A stretch of DNA of 5,944 bases from Candidatus Omnitrophota bacterium (GTDB lineage Bacteria; Omnitrophota; Omnitrophia; Omnitrophales; Aquincolibacteriaceae): positions 1-5,944 of the forward strand of contig JAHFHI010000098.1 of the NCBI GenBank assembly GCA_023246995.1. The letters are read 5' to 3'. The notes beneath the pieces were generated by a model. That model ran no database searches, was not told the origin of the DNA, and was given only the letters and a program-made list of their open reading frames with translations. Each line of letters begins with the position of its first letter. Positions within the stretch are counted from its first letter, which is position 1. The position numbers were made by a program, and so were the translations under genes. This document shows, piece after piece, positions 1 to 5,944 of the stretch.

Positions 1-1139
1 CGGTACATTCCGAGGCCCGGAGCAAGGGCGCTATCGGTCAAAATCTCGGGGGCGGCTTCAATCTGCCTGGGAGTGCCGAGACGGGCCGAGCGCGAAAACT
101 TTTTTTGCATAAACTCCAGAAGTCCGTCCATCGAAGAAAGGCTGCCCGTCAAAATCAAATGGGGATCGTGCACGCGCCTTTCCCTGGCAAAATCATCGGC
201 CGCCGCAAAAAACCACCCCATCCATTTCTCCGCGTGCTCGAGAAATTGCTCGTGAAAAATCTGGCGGCGGATGCGCCGGGGCGCGCTTACGCCGCGCTCC
301 ACGAGCGGAATTAACTCTTCTGCGAAATCCCGGGCTTCCAGAGACCCGTAAATCTCCCTTAATTTGAGCGCGTCGGTAAGCTCGATCTGACAGGCCTGGG
401 CCATCTGGGCATGAAGCGCCTGCGTGCCCGGGTCAAGAATTCTCGTGTCAAGGATGTTTCCGTTTTTCCAGACAATCAGGCTTACCATTTCGTCTTCAAG
501 ATCAATGATAACCGTCCCGTTCTCCCGCTCCGGATCGGTCAGTACGGCTTCCGAAATCGCGAGCGTTTTGGGGAAATACTCTTCGACGTCGACCTCGGCT
601 CCTTCAAAAGCCTTCGTGAGATTTCGGAAATCCTGAAAATCCATGGTGTGGAACTTGAGCGTAACCCCGAGACGGCGGGTCTCAAGGCCAAGGGGATTGG
701 CCACATTCTCCATATCGTTGACCAGAAAGGACTCCGGAAGGGCTTGAAGAACAAATTCCGAAAGCGGGAGCGTCGCAACGCTGCGGGTCTGGCGCACGAT
801 GGAGCGGATCTCCTGCGGCGTGACGGGCCGCTCCAGCCCTTGAAAATACTGGGAGCTTGAGAAGCCAAAGGTTCTAAGCCGCGGATTGCCAAGAACCACA
901 CTCGCCGAGAGTCCTTGCTCGGGCCCTTTAGGGGACATCGCCCCCGCAAGACGTCCGAGGGAAGCCGCGGCCCGTTCTAAATTTGAGACGAGGCCTTTTT
1001 CAAAGCCTTCCGGATTTTTTTCAGAACGGACGGCGCGGATGCGGATCTGGCGGCCGTCGAGAATCCCCTCAAAAGCGGCGATCCTGTCGGGCCCCACGTA
1101 AATAACCTTTTCACTCTGCCCCGTTCTCACTGGACTCAT
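1..1139 (-). CDS. ftsA: Cell division protein FtsA, divergent, C-terminus cut by window edge
   Basis: FtsA is the actin-family protein that ties FtsZ filaments to the inner membrane and recruits later divisome proteins. The reading frame is open from the ATG at 1139 to the left edge: 379 codons plus two bases, against about 420 residues in E. coli, so the tail that normally carries the membrane-binding helix is missing. Homology is clearest at residues 148-162 (NPLGLETRRLGVTLKFH, like the NPVGL...V segment after the 1C domain) and runs on to the LTG motif at 330-332 and the LGMY end, which resembles the connect-2 region. Residues about 75-165 fit the 1C domain. The ATP site is degraded: the phosphate-1 acidic residue is Tyr14, and phosphate-2 reads IDLEDEMVS (212-220) instead of the family's DIGGGTxD. 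TGG of the adenosine motif is TGS (331-333). The start is fixed by the ATGA overlap with ftsQ and a GGGGAG site. A PilM-like paralogue is possible but the gene order favours FtsA. Confidence 0.88.
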   Translation of the reverse strand, partial: MSPVRTGQSEKVIYVGPDRIAAFEGILDGRQIRIRAVRSEKNPEGFEKGLVSNLERAAASLGRLAGAMSPKGPEQGLSASVVLGNPRLRTFGFSSSQYFQGLERPVTPQEIRSIVRQTRSVATLPLSEFVLQALPESFLVNDMENVANPLGLETRRLGVTLKFHTMDFQDFRNLTKAFEGAEVDVEEYFPKTLAISEAVLTDPERENGTVIIDLEDEMVSLIVWKNGNILDTRILDPGTQALHAQMAQACQIELTDALKLREIYGSLEARDFAEELIPLVERGVSAPRRIRRQIFHEQFLEHAEKWMGWFFAAADDFARERRVHDPHLILTGSLSSMDGLLEFMQKKFSRSARLGTPRQIEAAPEILTDSALAPGLGMY

Positions 1140-1966
1140 TGAGCTCCCCTTTTTTGTTTAACGATAACGTTTTCAAATTGCAAATCAACGTATTCCATAT
1201 TTTTCCGCCCCTCCCCTTCGAGAAGCGCCGCGGCTTTACCCAACGCGTCAAAACGCTCCTGGGGCTTTCGCCCAAGCCGGATTTCCGGACCCTCCCCGAG
1301 AACGATACTGACGTTTCCGATCCGGTCGAGCATGATTTTGGTGAGGATCTCCCGGCGGGCCAGCGCGGAATTCTGAAAGACTTTCACAAAAGCCATGGCC
1401 TCGTGAAATCCTTTTTGTTTGAGGCGCCCGCCGGGCGACGGTTGGGGCGGCATTCCCCATTCGTAGGCTTCGATTAAAAGACCGGTCGCATCCTTCGGGG
1501 CGACCGTTTCAAGAATCACGCCGTCCTCGGAAATCATGCCGTAGCGCCCCCCCGGTGAAAACCGGATAAAAGCCATGGGTTTTCTGCGCGTGACCAGAAC
1601 GTTTACGGCGCCGGGAATATTCTTAACCAGCCGCGCGGTCTGAATGCCGGGGTCCACCTCAAGATCCTGTGCGGCTTTCTTTAAATCCGCGGTCAGGATG
1701 TTTTGACCGACCAGCATACTCTCAAGCCTTGTCCTCTGCGGTGCCGAAAGCGCGTCGGCAGGTTCAACCAGAACGCTGCGAATCGCGAGAAACGGATCGG
1801 CATAAAGCGCGTCCCTCACTCCGATAAAAATAGCCCCCCCGGATGCAATGGCCAAGCCTAGAGGAAGGGCCTTAAAAACCCCCTTACTGACAGCCCCGAG
1901 CGCCTTGCCGAGAAAGGTAAAAAATCCGCCGTCCTTTGAGGTTTTCTTGCGTTTTTTGCGTGCCAT
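1136..1966 (-). CDS. ftsQ: Cell division protein FtsQ/DivIB with POTRA domain
   Basis: FtsQ is a bitopic inner-membrane protein that links early and late divisome proteins through FtsB and FtsL. The 276 residues show the expected layout: a very basic cytoplasmic start (MARKKRKKTSK), one short apolar segment at about 33-50 between Lys32 and Arg51, then a POTRA-like domain at about 59-136 starting FLAIRSVLVE and including the NILTADL stretch, the PGIQTARLVKNIPG strand-turn and the VLVTRRKPMAFIRF strand. A beta domain follows (about 140-270), with the GVILE segment at 149-153 and the YVDLQFENVIVK end typical of the family. The length matches usual FtsQ. An AAGGA site lies 4 nt before the ATG. 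The gene follows ddl by 20 bp and its stop overlaps the ftsA start. The sequence is poorly conserved, as is normal for FtsQ, so the call rests on domain layout plus position between ddl and ftsA. Confidence 0.92.
   Translation of the reverse strand: MARKKRKKTSKDGGFFTFLGKALGAVSKGVFKALPLGLAIASGGAIFIGVRDALYADPFLAIRSVLVEPADALSAPQRTRLESMLVGQNILTADLKKAAQDLEVDPGIQTARLVKNIPGAVNVLVTRRKPMAFIRFSPGGRYGMISEDGVILETVAPKDATGLLIEAYEWGMPPQPSPGGRLKQKGFHEAMAFVKVFQNSALARREILTKIMLDRIGNVSIVLGEGPEIRLGRKPQERFDALGKAAALLEGEGRKNMEYVDLQFENVIVKQKRGAQ
1144..1150 (-). promoter_or_regulatory. Ribosome binding site of ftsA inside ftsQ
   Basis: AGGGGAG lies 4 nt before the ATG at 1139, within the last codons of ftsQ. With the ATGA stop-start overlap (1139-1136) it indicates coupled translation of ftsQ and ftsA. 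Confidence 0.7.
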
Positions 1967-1970
1967 AATT

Positions 1971-1975
1971 TCCTT
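1971..1975 (-). promoter_or_regulatory. Ribosome binding site of ftsQ
   Basis: AAGGA lies 4 nt before the ATG at 1966, in the 20 bp gap after the ddl stop. The gap is too short to hold a separate promoter. Confidence 0.6.
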
Positions 1976-1986
1976 TTCCGGAATCC

Positions 1987-2970
1987 TTAAATTCGGTTCT
2001 TTAAACCGACGCCGCTCCGTAAAGAGCGCTCATAGGCCCATTTGACAAGCGTGAAGCATAATTCCTCAAACGAACACCCGGCGGCCCTGGCCGCCTTGGG
2101 CAGCAGGCTAAGCTCGGTAAAACCCGGAATCGAGTTGGCCTCAAGCACATAAAGATGCCCCTTTGAGTCGGCCATCATGTCAACGCGCGAAAAATCACGC
2201 AACCCAAGAGCCCGGTGGGCTTTCAAGGCTACCCTTTGAAGTCTGCGCCTCACCGCCGCACTCACGGGGGCGGGCACCCGGTATTCGGTCATGCCCTTCG
2301 TGTATTTAGCCTTATAATCGTAAAAAGTACGCTTGGGCTTGAGCTCAATTACGGGGAGAGCCCGGTTTCCCAGAATTCCCACGGTAAATTCACGCCCCTC
2401 GATCTTGCGCTCGGCCAGAAGCGCCCCGTAACGCCTGAACGCGCTTCGGATCCGCGCCATCTGGCGCGAGGCGTCACGAATCTCAAAAACCCCGATGCTC
2501 GATCCCTCTCGAATGGGCTTTATAAAAAAAGGAGCCGGAAATTCCCGCGCTTTTTTTTCAAGAGAGTCACCCTTTAAGACCGTCCAGGCGGCGGTCGGAA
2601 CCTTGAACCTCTCAAAAACTCTCTTTGAAAGCCCCTTATCAAAGGCCTGAAGACTTGGCTTTGGGGCCGATCCTATATAAGGGATCCCCCGATCTTCGAG
2701 AAATCCCTGAAGACTTCCGTCCTCGCCCCCCTTGCCATGGAGCGCCAGAAAGGCGACGTCAATGCGGGCAAGGGACTCGATCCGCAAGCCGCCTCGCGCC
2801 GGATCAAGCCACAGGGTATTAAACCCCGCGTGCTTTAAAGCCTTTTGAACGGCACGCCCGGATCTTAGCGAGACACTCCGCTCCCCTGAAGAGCCGCCCG
2901 CGAGCACGCCCACCTTCAAAGAGCGAAAATTCTCGGGGGCTTTAAAAAATTTCCCTGTTAAAACCCGCAA
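1987..2970 (-). CDS. ddl: D-alanine--D-alanine ligase
   Basis: Ddl is a cytoplasmic ATP-grasp enzyme that joins two D-alanines into the dipeptide ending the peptidoglycan stem. All key motifs of the DdlB type are present in 327 residues: GGSSGERSVSLRSG (25-38, first D-Ala site Glu30), HGKGGEDGSLQG (78-89), FIKPIREGSSIG (149-160), FYDYKAKY (216-223), SRVD (261-264) and LEANSIPGFT (276-285). Metal and substrate residues Arg262, Asp264, Glu277 and Asn279 match E. coli R255, D257, E270 and N272. Lys222-Tyr223 matches K215-Y216; that Tyr marks a D-Ala-D-Ala rather than a D-Ala-D-Lac ligase. The start is TTG: an in-frame TGA lies three codons upstream, and GAGGG sits 6 nt before the TTG. The protein has about 15 more residues before the first strand than E. 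coli DdlB. It follows murB by 28 bp and precedes ftsQ by 20 bp. Confidence 0.97.
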   Translation of the reverse strand: MRVLTGKFFKAPENFRSLKVGVLAGGSSGERSVSLRSGRAVQKALKHAGFNTLWLDPARGGLRIESLARIDVAFLALHGKGGEDGSLQGFLEDRGIPYIGSAPKPSLQAFDKGLSKRVFERFKVPTAAWTVLKGDSLEKKAREFPAPFFIKPIREGSSIGVFEIRDASRQMARIRSAFRRYGALLAERKIEGREFTVGILGNRALPVIELKPKRTFYDYKAKYTKGMTEYRVPAPVSAAVRRRLQRVALKAHRALGLRDFSRVDMMADSKGHLYVLEANSIPGFTELSLLPKAARAAGCSFEELCFTLVKWAYERSLRSGVGLKNRI

Positions 2971-2976
2971 CGCAAT

Positions 2977-2981
2977 CCCTC
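2977..2981 (-). promoter_or_regulatory. Ribosome binding site of ddl, supporting a TTG start
   Basis: GAGGG lies 6 nt before the TTG at 2970, in the 28 bp gap after murB. The in-frame TGA three codons before the TTG leaves only an ATT as another upstream candidate, and no in-frame ATG precedes the conserved VGVLAGG strand. Confidence 0.7.
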
Positions 2982-2998
2982 AAAAATGCTAGGTGCTC

Positions 2999-3925
2999 TT
3001 AAATCAATAGATTTTCGGAACGGATAAAGCGAACTTCCGGCTCAAGCCGGACCCCGGCACCCGCCTCGACCGCTTTCTGAACTTTCTCAAGCAAAGCTTC
3101 CATATCCGCGCAAGAGGCGCGCCCGGCATTAATAAAATAATTGCCGTGCTTCTCGGAGACCATCGCATCGCCGACCCGCAGGCCTTTCAAACCGAGTTTT
3201 TCGATCAACCGCCCCGCCGAGGGCCAGGGTGCGGGCGGATTTTTGAACACCGAACCCGAGCTGGGATGTTTCAGATCCTGTTTGCCGTTGCGATACTCAA
3301 AATTCATCCGCACTTCCTGTTGAATTTCTTCCGCCGGACGCCGCCATAGCTGAAGCGTCCCCTCCAAAACGATGCGCTCCTCGAGATTCGAGCGCCTGTA
3401 GGAAAATTGGAGCGCCTCGCCGACAAGCGTTTCACGGGAGCCGTCCGGGTTCATCACCCGCACCTCCCGGACGATATCGGCAATCTCGTTTTTTTGGCCC
3501 TCAAAACGACTGAAGCCCGCGTTCATGACAAGAGCGCCCCCGAGCGTGCCCGGAATATTGGCCAGAAATTCCGCACCGCCGAAGCCGCGGTCGCGCAAGG
3601 CGAGCACAAGCCTGTAAAGATAGATCCCTGCCGAGGCTCTCACCTGCATCGCGCCTTCATCAAAGAGAATGCGGTTTTGCTCGAAATGGATGAGGGTGAT
3701 GACAAGGCCGTTATACCCGGCGTCCGAGAAAATCACATTGGAGCCCTTCCCCAGGATCCTAAAGGGGATATTTTCCCGGCGGGCATATTCAACAAGATCG
3801 GAGAGTTCCTCCTCACTCGAGGGTTCTGCAAACCATCGGGCCGGACCTCCGACCTGCATGGTGCAGTACTGGGCGAGGCGGACTTCAGGCCGCAGTAACG
3901 TTTTTAAAACGGTTGGTGAATTCAT
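2999..3925 (-). CDS. murB: UDP-N-acetylenolpyruvoylglucosamine reductase MurB, type II
   Basis: MurB is the cytoplasmic FAD enzyme that uses NADPH to reduce UDP-GlcNAc-enolpyruvate to UDP-MurNAc. The 308 residues carry the FAD-binding fold: VGGPARWFAEP (25-35), RILGKGSNVIFSDAGYNGLVI (56-76) and NIPGTLGGALVMNAG (123-137). The C-terminal part has the catalytic set: FSYRRSN (174-180, Arg177), SSGSVFKNP (222-230, proton-donor Ser225) and EPEVRFI (295-301, Glu297). The short form with SYRRS and GSVFKNP, without the tyrosine-loop insertion of E. coli-type enzymes, suggests a type II MurB. The ATG at 3925 lies inside murC, giving a 41 bp overlap. It is kept because the conserved V-x-L-x-x-Y-x-T region begins by residue 15 and the next ATG (residue 23) falls within it. 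A GGAG sits 9 nt upstream. Expression is probably coupled to murC. Confidence 0.97.
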   Translation of the reverse strand: MNSPTVLKTLLRPEVRLAQYCTMQVGGPARWFAEPSSEEELSDLVEYARRENIPFRILGKGSNVIFSDAGYNGLVITLIHFEQNRILFDEGAMQVRASAGIYLYRLVLALRDRGFGGAEFLANIPGTLGGALVMNAGFSRFEGQKNEIADIVREVRVMNPDGSRETLVGEALQFSYRRSNLEERIVLEGTLQLWRRPAEEIQQEVRMNFEYRNGKQDLKHPSSGSVFKNPPAPWPSAGRLIEKLGLKGLRVGDAMVSEKHGNYFINAGRASCADMEALLEKVQKAVEAGAGVRLEPEVRFIRSENLLI

Positions 3926-5285
3926 CGGCGAGTTCTCCGATATCTCCGGCCCCTAGAAAGGCGATCACGCCGCCGGCTTCAGGCCGGCTGGCGAGGTACT
4001 TTAAAATGGTTTGTTTGCCCAAGACCTGAACCTTCGGATGCCCCGCGGCCAGGATCTCTTCATAGATTGCGTTGACGCTGATATTTTCGCAGTTGGTTTC
4101 ACCGGCCCCGTAGATGTCGGTCAGGATGATTTCATCGGCCTCGTCAAAGGCACGCCCGAAGGCCTTAAAAAAGTACCGGGTCCGGCTGTAACGGTGAGGC
4201 TGAAAGATCACCGTCAGCCGGCGGCCCATGGAACGCAGGGCCCGGATGGAAGCGCGGACCTCGGTGGGGTGATGCGCGTAGTCGTCGATCACCATGAGCC
4301 CGTCGGAGTCCCACTTCACTTCAAGGCGGCGTCTCGCCCCGCGAAAGCGCGCCAAAACACCGGCCGTTTCCAAAGGATCAATGCCGAGCTGGCTTAAAAC
4401 CGCGATCACCCCGAGAGCGTTCGTGATGTTATGAAAACCCGGGACACTCAACCGGATACGCCCCGCAAAAAAACCGGTTTCATAAAGATCGAATTCGGAC
4501 CCAAAATCGGTCAGCTTGATATTCTGGGCCGAAAAATCAGCCTGCTCTGAAAGTCCAAAACTCAAACGCGGCTTGGCGCTTTCAAGGACAAGACTCTTTA
4601 ACACGGGGTCGTCTTCGCAATAAACCAAAAGCCCGGGATTGCGGAGATTGGAAAAATACCGGCGGAAGGAGTCTTTGAGCTCCTCAAAATCGCGGTAGTT
4701 GTCCATGTGATCCTCTTCGAGGTTGGTCATCACCGCGTAATTCGGCGCGTAAAGCTCGTGGCTTTTGTCGCTTTCATCGACTTCGGAAACCCACAGATCC
4801 GGGTTCCCGGGCACCGTATTGGTTCCGAGGTTGAGCACCTCCCCGCCGACAAGACAGGTGGGGTTCTTGCCCAGCTCGGAGAGCGCAAGGGAGATCATCG
4901 AAGAAGTGGTCGTTTTTCCGTGAGTGCCGGTGACCGCAATCGAAGTCTTGGCCAGATTGAGAAGGCTTGAGAGGATCTCGGCCCTGTGATGAATTCTAAT
5001 TCCGGCCTTTCGGGCCGCTTCGAGCTCGATATGGGAAGCATGGATGGCCGAGGAATAAATCACAAGATCCGCGTCGGAAAGAGCCGGGACGGTCTGGCCG
5101 ATATGAACCTGAAGGCCGTCGCGCTTGAGCTCCTGAACCGTCGCGCCAGGGCGCGAGTCCGAGCCCGATACTTGAAGCCCCCGGTACTTCAGTACCCGGG
5201 CGAGGGCGCTCATGCCCACCCCTCCGATCCCTATAAAATAAGCGTGCCGCACCCCTGCGATCAGATCGAGGTCGATAGCAGACAT
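3885..5285 (-). CDS. murC: UDP-N-acetylmuramate--L-alanine ligase MurC
   Basis: MurC is the cytoplasmic ATP-dependent ligase that adds the first stem residue, normally L-Ala, to UDP-MurNAc. The 466 residues show all three Mur-ligase domains: the Rossmann-like UDP-binding start YFIGIGGVGMSALA (16-29) with SGSDS (40-44); the ATPase core with P-loop VTGTHGKTTTSS (118-129), EVDESDKS (168-175), TNLEEDHMDNY (187-197) and FHNITNALG (284-292); and the C-terminal domain with RFRGARRRLE (313-322), DDYAHHPTE (334-342), FQPHRYSRT (361-369), DIYGAGE (390-396) and FLGAGDIG (443-450). Length is close to E. coli MurC (491). The frame is open up to 5429, but those extra 48 codons overlap murG and are not MurC-like. 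The ATG at 5285 has a strong AAGGAG 5 nt upstream and directly precedes conserved sequence. The gene overlaps murG by 25 bp and murB by 41 bp. Confidence 0.98.
   Translation of the reverse strand: MSAIDLDLIAGVRHAYFIGIGGVGMSALARVLKYRGLQVSGSDSRPGATVQELKRDGLQVHIGQTVPALSDADLVIYSSAIHASHIELEAARKAGIRIHHRAEILSSLLNLAKTSIAVTGTHGKTTTSSMISLALSELGKNPTCLVGGEVLNLGTNTVPGNPDLWVSEVDESDKSHELYAPNYAVMTNLEEDHMDNYRDFEELKDSFRRYFSNLRNPGLLVYCEDDPVLKSLVLESAKPRLSFGLSEQADFSAQNIKLTDFGSEFDLYETGFFAGRIRLSVPGFHNITNALGVIAVLSQLGIDPLETAGVLARFRGARRRLEVKWDSDGLMVIDDYAHHPTEVRASIRALRSMGRRLTVIFQPHRYSRTRYFFKAFGRAFDEADEIILTDIYGAGETNCENISVNAIYEEILAAGHPKVQVLGKQTILKYLASRPEAGGVIAFLGAGDIGELADEFTNRFKNVTAA
3935..3938 (-). promoter_or_regulatory. 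Weak ribosome binding site of murB inside murC
   Basis: GGAG lies 9 nt before the ATG at 3925, within the last codons of murC. It is short and rather far from the start, in keeping with translation coupled to murC. Confidence 0.5.
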
Positions 5286-5944
5286 GTCTTCTCCTTCCAG
5301 GCCAGTTCTTCGGCCAGGTCCACAAGGCGCTCGGAGGCGTCCGGAAATGCCATCTCCGAAATCTTGGCCGAAAGCCGATCGCGCTGGCCGGCGTCCCGGC
5401 GCAGCTGAAGGATTTGCTCCCGCAGCCATTCCGGACTCGCCGTGTGCTGATCTTTCATGAGAAGTCCGCCGCGGGAGGCAAAGTATTCGGCGTTGGCTTT
5501 CTGGTGCCCGTCGGCGTGCGGATAAGGAATCACGACAGACGGAACCCCAAAAAGAGCGAGTTCGAAAAGAGTGTTCGCACCGGCGCGCGTAATGGCCAGA
5601 TCCGCCTCCCCGTATAAGGTTTGCATGTTTTCATGGAAGGCACAAGTTTCATGGCGGATAGCAGCCCGGTCATAGGATTCGCGCAGCCATTCAACATCCG
5701 AATGCCCCGCAATATGTGTAACGGCAATCCCCGCCTTTTCTTCATCCGTAAATCCTGAAAAAGTTTTAAACATCAGCTTATTTAAGCCACTCGCCCCCTG
5801 CGAACCTCCGACCACGAGCACGCGGAAGAAATCTTGGCTTCGCGCGCCGCCGCGGCGCGAAGAAGCCGCACGGAGAATCGCGCTTCGAATGGGCAACCCG
5901 GTATGAACATGGCGTCTGACAAAACCTGGCTGCGCGAGGGTTCC
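5261..5944 (-). CDS. murG: UDP-GlcNAc:lipid I GlcNAc transferase MurG, N-terminus cut by window edge
   Basis: MurG is the peripheral inner-membrane GT-B glycosyltransferase that adds GlcNAc to lipid I to make lipid II. The window holds the last 227 residues; about 110 N-terminal residues, including the lipid-facing domain, lie beyond the right edge. The frame runs from the edge without a start (numbering from the first codon at 5944): TGLPIR (15-20) is the inter-domain TGNPVR signature with Leu for Asn, VLVVGGSQGASGLN (42-55) opens the UDP-GlcNAc-binding domain, and ADLAITRAGANTLFELALFGVPSVVIPYPHADGHQKANA (114-152) is the donor-site block with Glu128, His147 and Gln148. A GC-rich linker coding ARASS-type residues (about 22-38) joins the two domains. 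The end, FPDASERLVDLAEELA, is typical of the family. A TTG at 5896 could look like a start but lies within conserved sequence. The stop overlaps murC by 25 bp. Confidence 0.96.
   Translation of the reverse strand, partial: GTLAQPGFVRRHVHTGLPIRSAILRAASSRRGGARSQDFFRVLVVGGSQGASGLNKLMFKTFSGFTDEEKAGIAVTHIAGHSDVEWLRESYDRAAIRHETCAFHENMQTLYGEADLAITRAGANTLFELALFGVPSVVIPYPHADGHQKANAEYFASRGGLLMKDQHTASPEWLREQILQLRRDAGQRDRLSAKISEMAFPDASERLVDLAEELAWKEKTCLLSTSI
5291..5296 (-). promoter_or_regulatory. Ribosome binding site of murC
   Basis: AAGGAG lies 5 nt before the ATG at 5285 and inside the 3' end of murG. It decides the murC start against the longer open frame that reaches 5429. Confidence 0.85.

Noticed and set aside
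539..949. Minus-strand open frame of 136 codons in the ftsA region
   Set aside because: It is out of frame with ftsA, Arg/Ser/Pro-rich and without homology. The ftsA frame is continuous through the region and aligns with FtsA.
1993..2009. 6 bp stem with 5 nt loop (TCGGTT/AACCGA) at the 3' end of ddl
   Set aside because: The stem is too short and lacks a following T run on the transcribed strand, and ftsQ follows after 20 bp with coupled spacing, so it is not a convincing terminator.
2971..2998. Internal promoter in the murB-ddl gap
   Set aside because: The gap is only 28 bp and I find no -35/-10 pair with proper spacing; it is explained by the ddl ribosome binding site.
3407..3898. Plus-strand open frame of 163 codons
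   Set aside because: It is antisense to murB, which has full catalytic motifs, and the translation resembles no family. The open frame follows from the codon use of the real gene. The same applies to the plus-strand frames at 411-860, 4011-4397 and 4986-5408.
5286..5429. N-terminal extension of murC to an upstream start
   Set aside because: The extra 48 residues overlap murG, are Gly/Arg/Pro-rich and precede the normal MurC start, which has its own AAGGAG.
5839..5863. GC-rich imperfect inverted repeat in murG (CTTCGCG...CGCGAAG arms)
   Set aside because: It lies in the variable linker between the two MurG domains, needs a bulge to pair and has no T run. Alanine/arginine codons explain it.

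Overview
The window is one stretch of a bacterial dcw (division and cell wall) cluster. All genes lie on the minus strand, so transcription runs from high to low coordinates: murG (C-terminal part) > murC > murB > ddl > ftsQ > ftsA (missing only its C-terminal tail). There is no RNA gene, mobile element, CRISPR array, recognisable terminator or stretch over 30 bp without a gene. The longer plus-strand open frames are antisense shadows of these genes.

Layout, right to left: 5944-5261 murG; 5285-3885 murC (25 bp overlap with murG); 3925-2999 murB (41 bp overlap with murC); 28 bp gap; 2970-1987 ddl (TTG start); 20 bp gap; 1966-1136 ftsQ; 1139-1 ftsA (ATGA overlap with ftsQ). The overlaps and short gaps point to a single translationally coupled operon whose promoter is upstream of the right edge. 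By dcw convention ftsW or mur ligase genes would lie beyond the right edge and ftsZ beyond the left edge, but neither is visible here.

How the genes work together: MurB completes UDP-MurNAc, MurC adds the first stem-peptide residue (normally L-Ala), Ddl supplies the D-Ala-D-Ala dipeptide, and MurG makes lipid II. FtsQ and FtsA belong to the septal machinery that directs this material to the division site.

Organism: a peptidoglycan-making bacterium with mixed, moderately GC-rich codon use. The order murG-murC-murB-ddl-ftsQ-ftsA is found in several Gram-negative-type lineages and differs from E. coli, which lacks murB at this place. The divergent FtsA suggests an uncultured or poorly sampled phylum; an Omnitrophota-like origin is only a guess. 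I see no new multi-gene system. The most notable features are an FtsA whose actin-type nucleotide-binding motifs are strongly degraded and a MurG in which the Asn of the TGNPVR signature is Leu.
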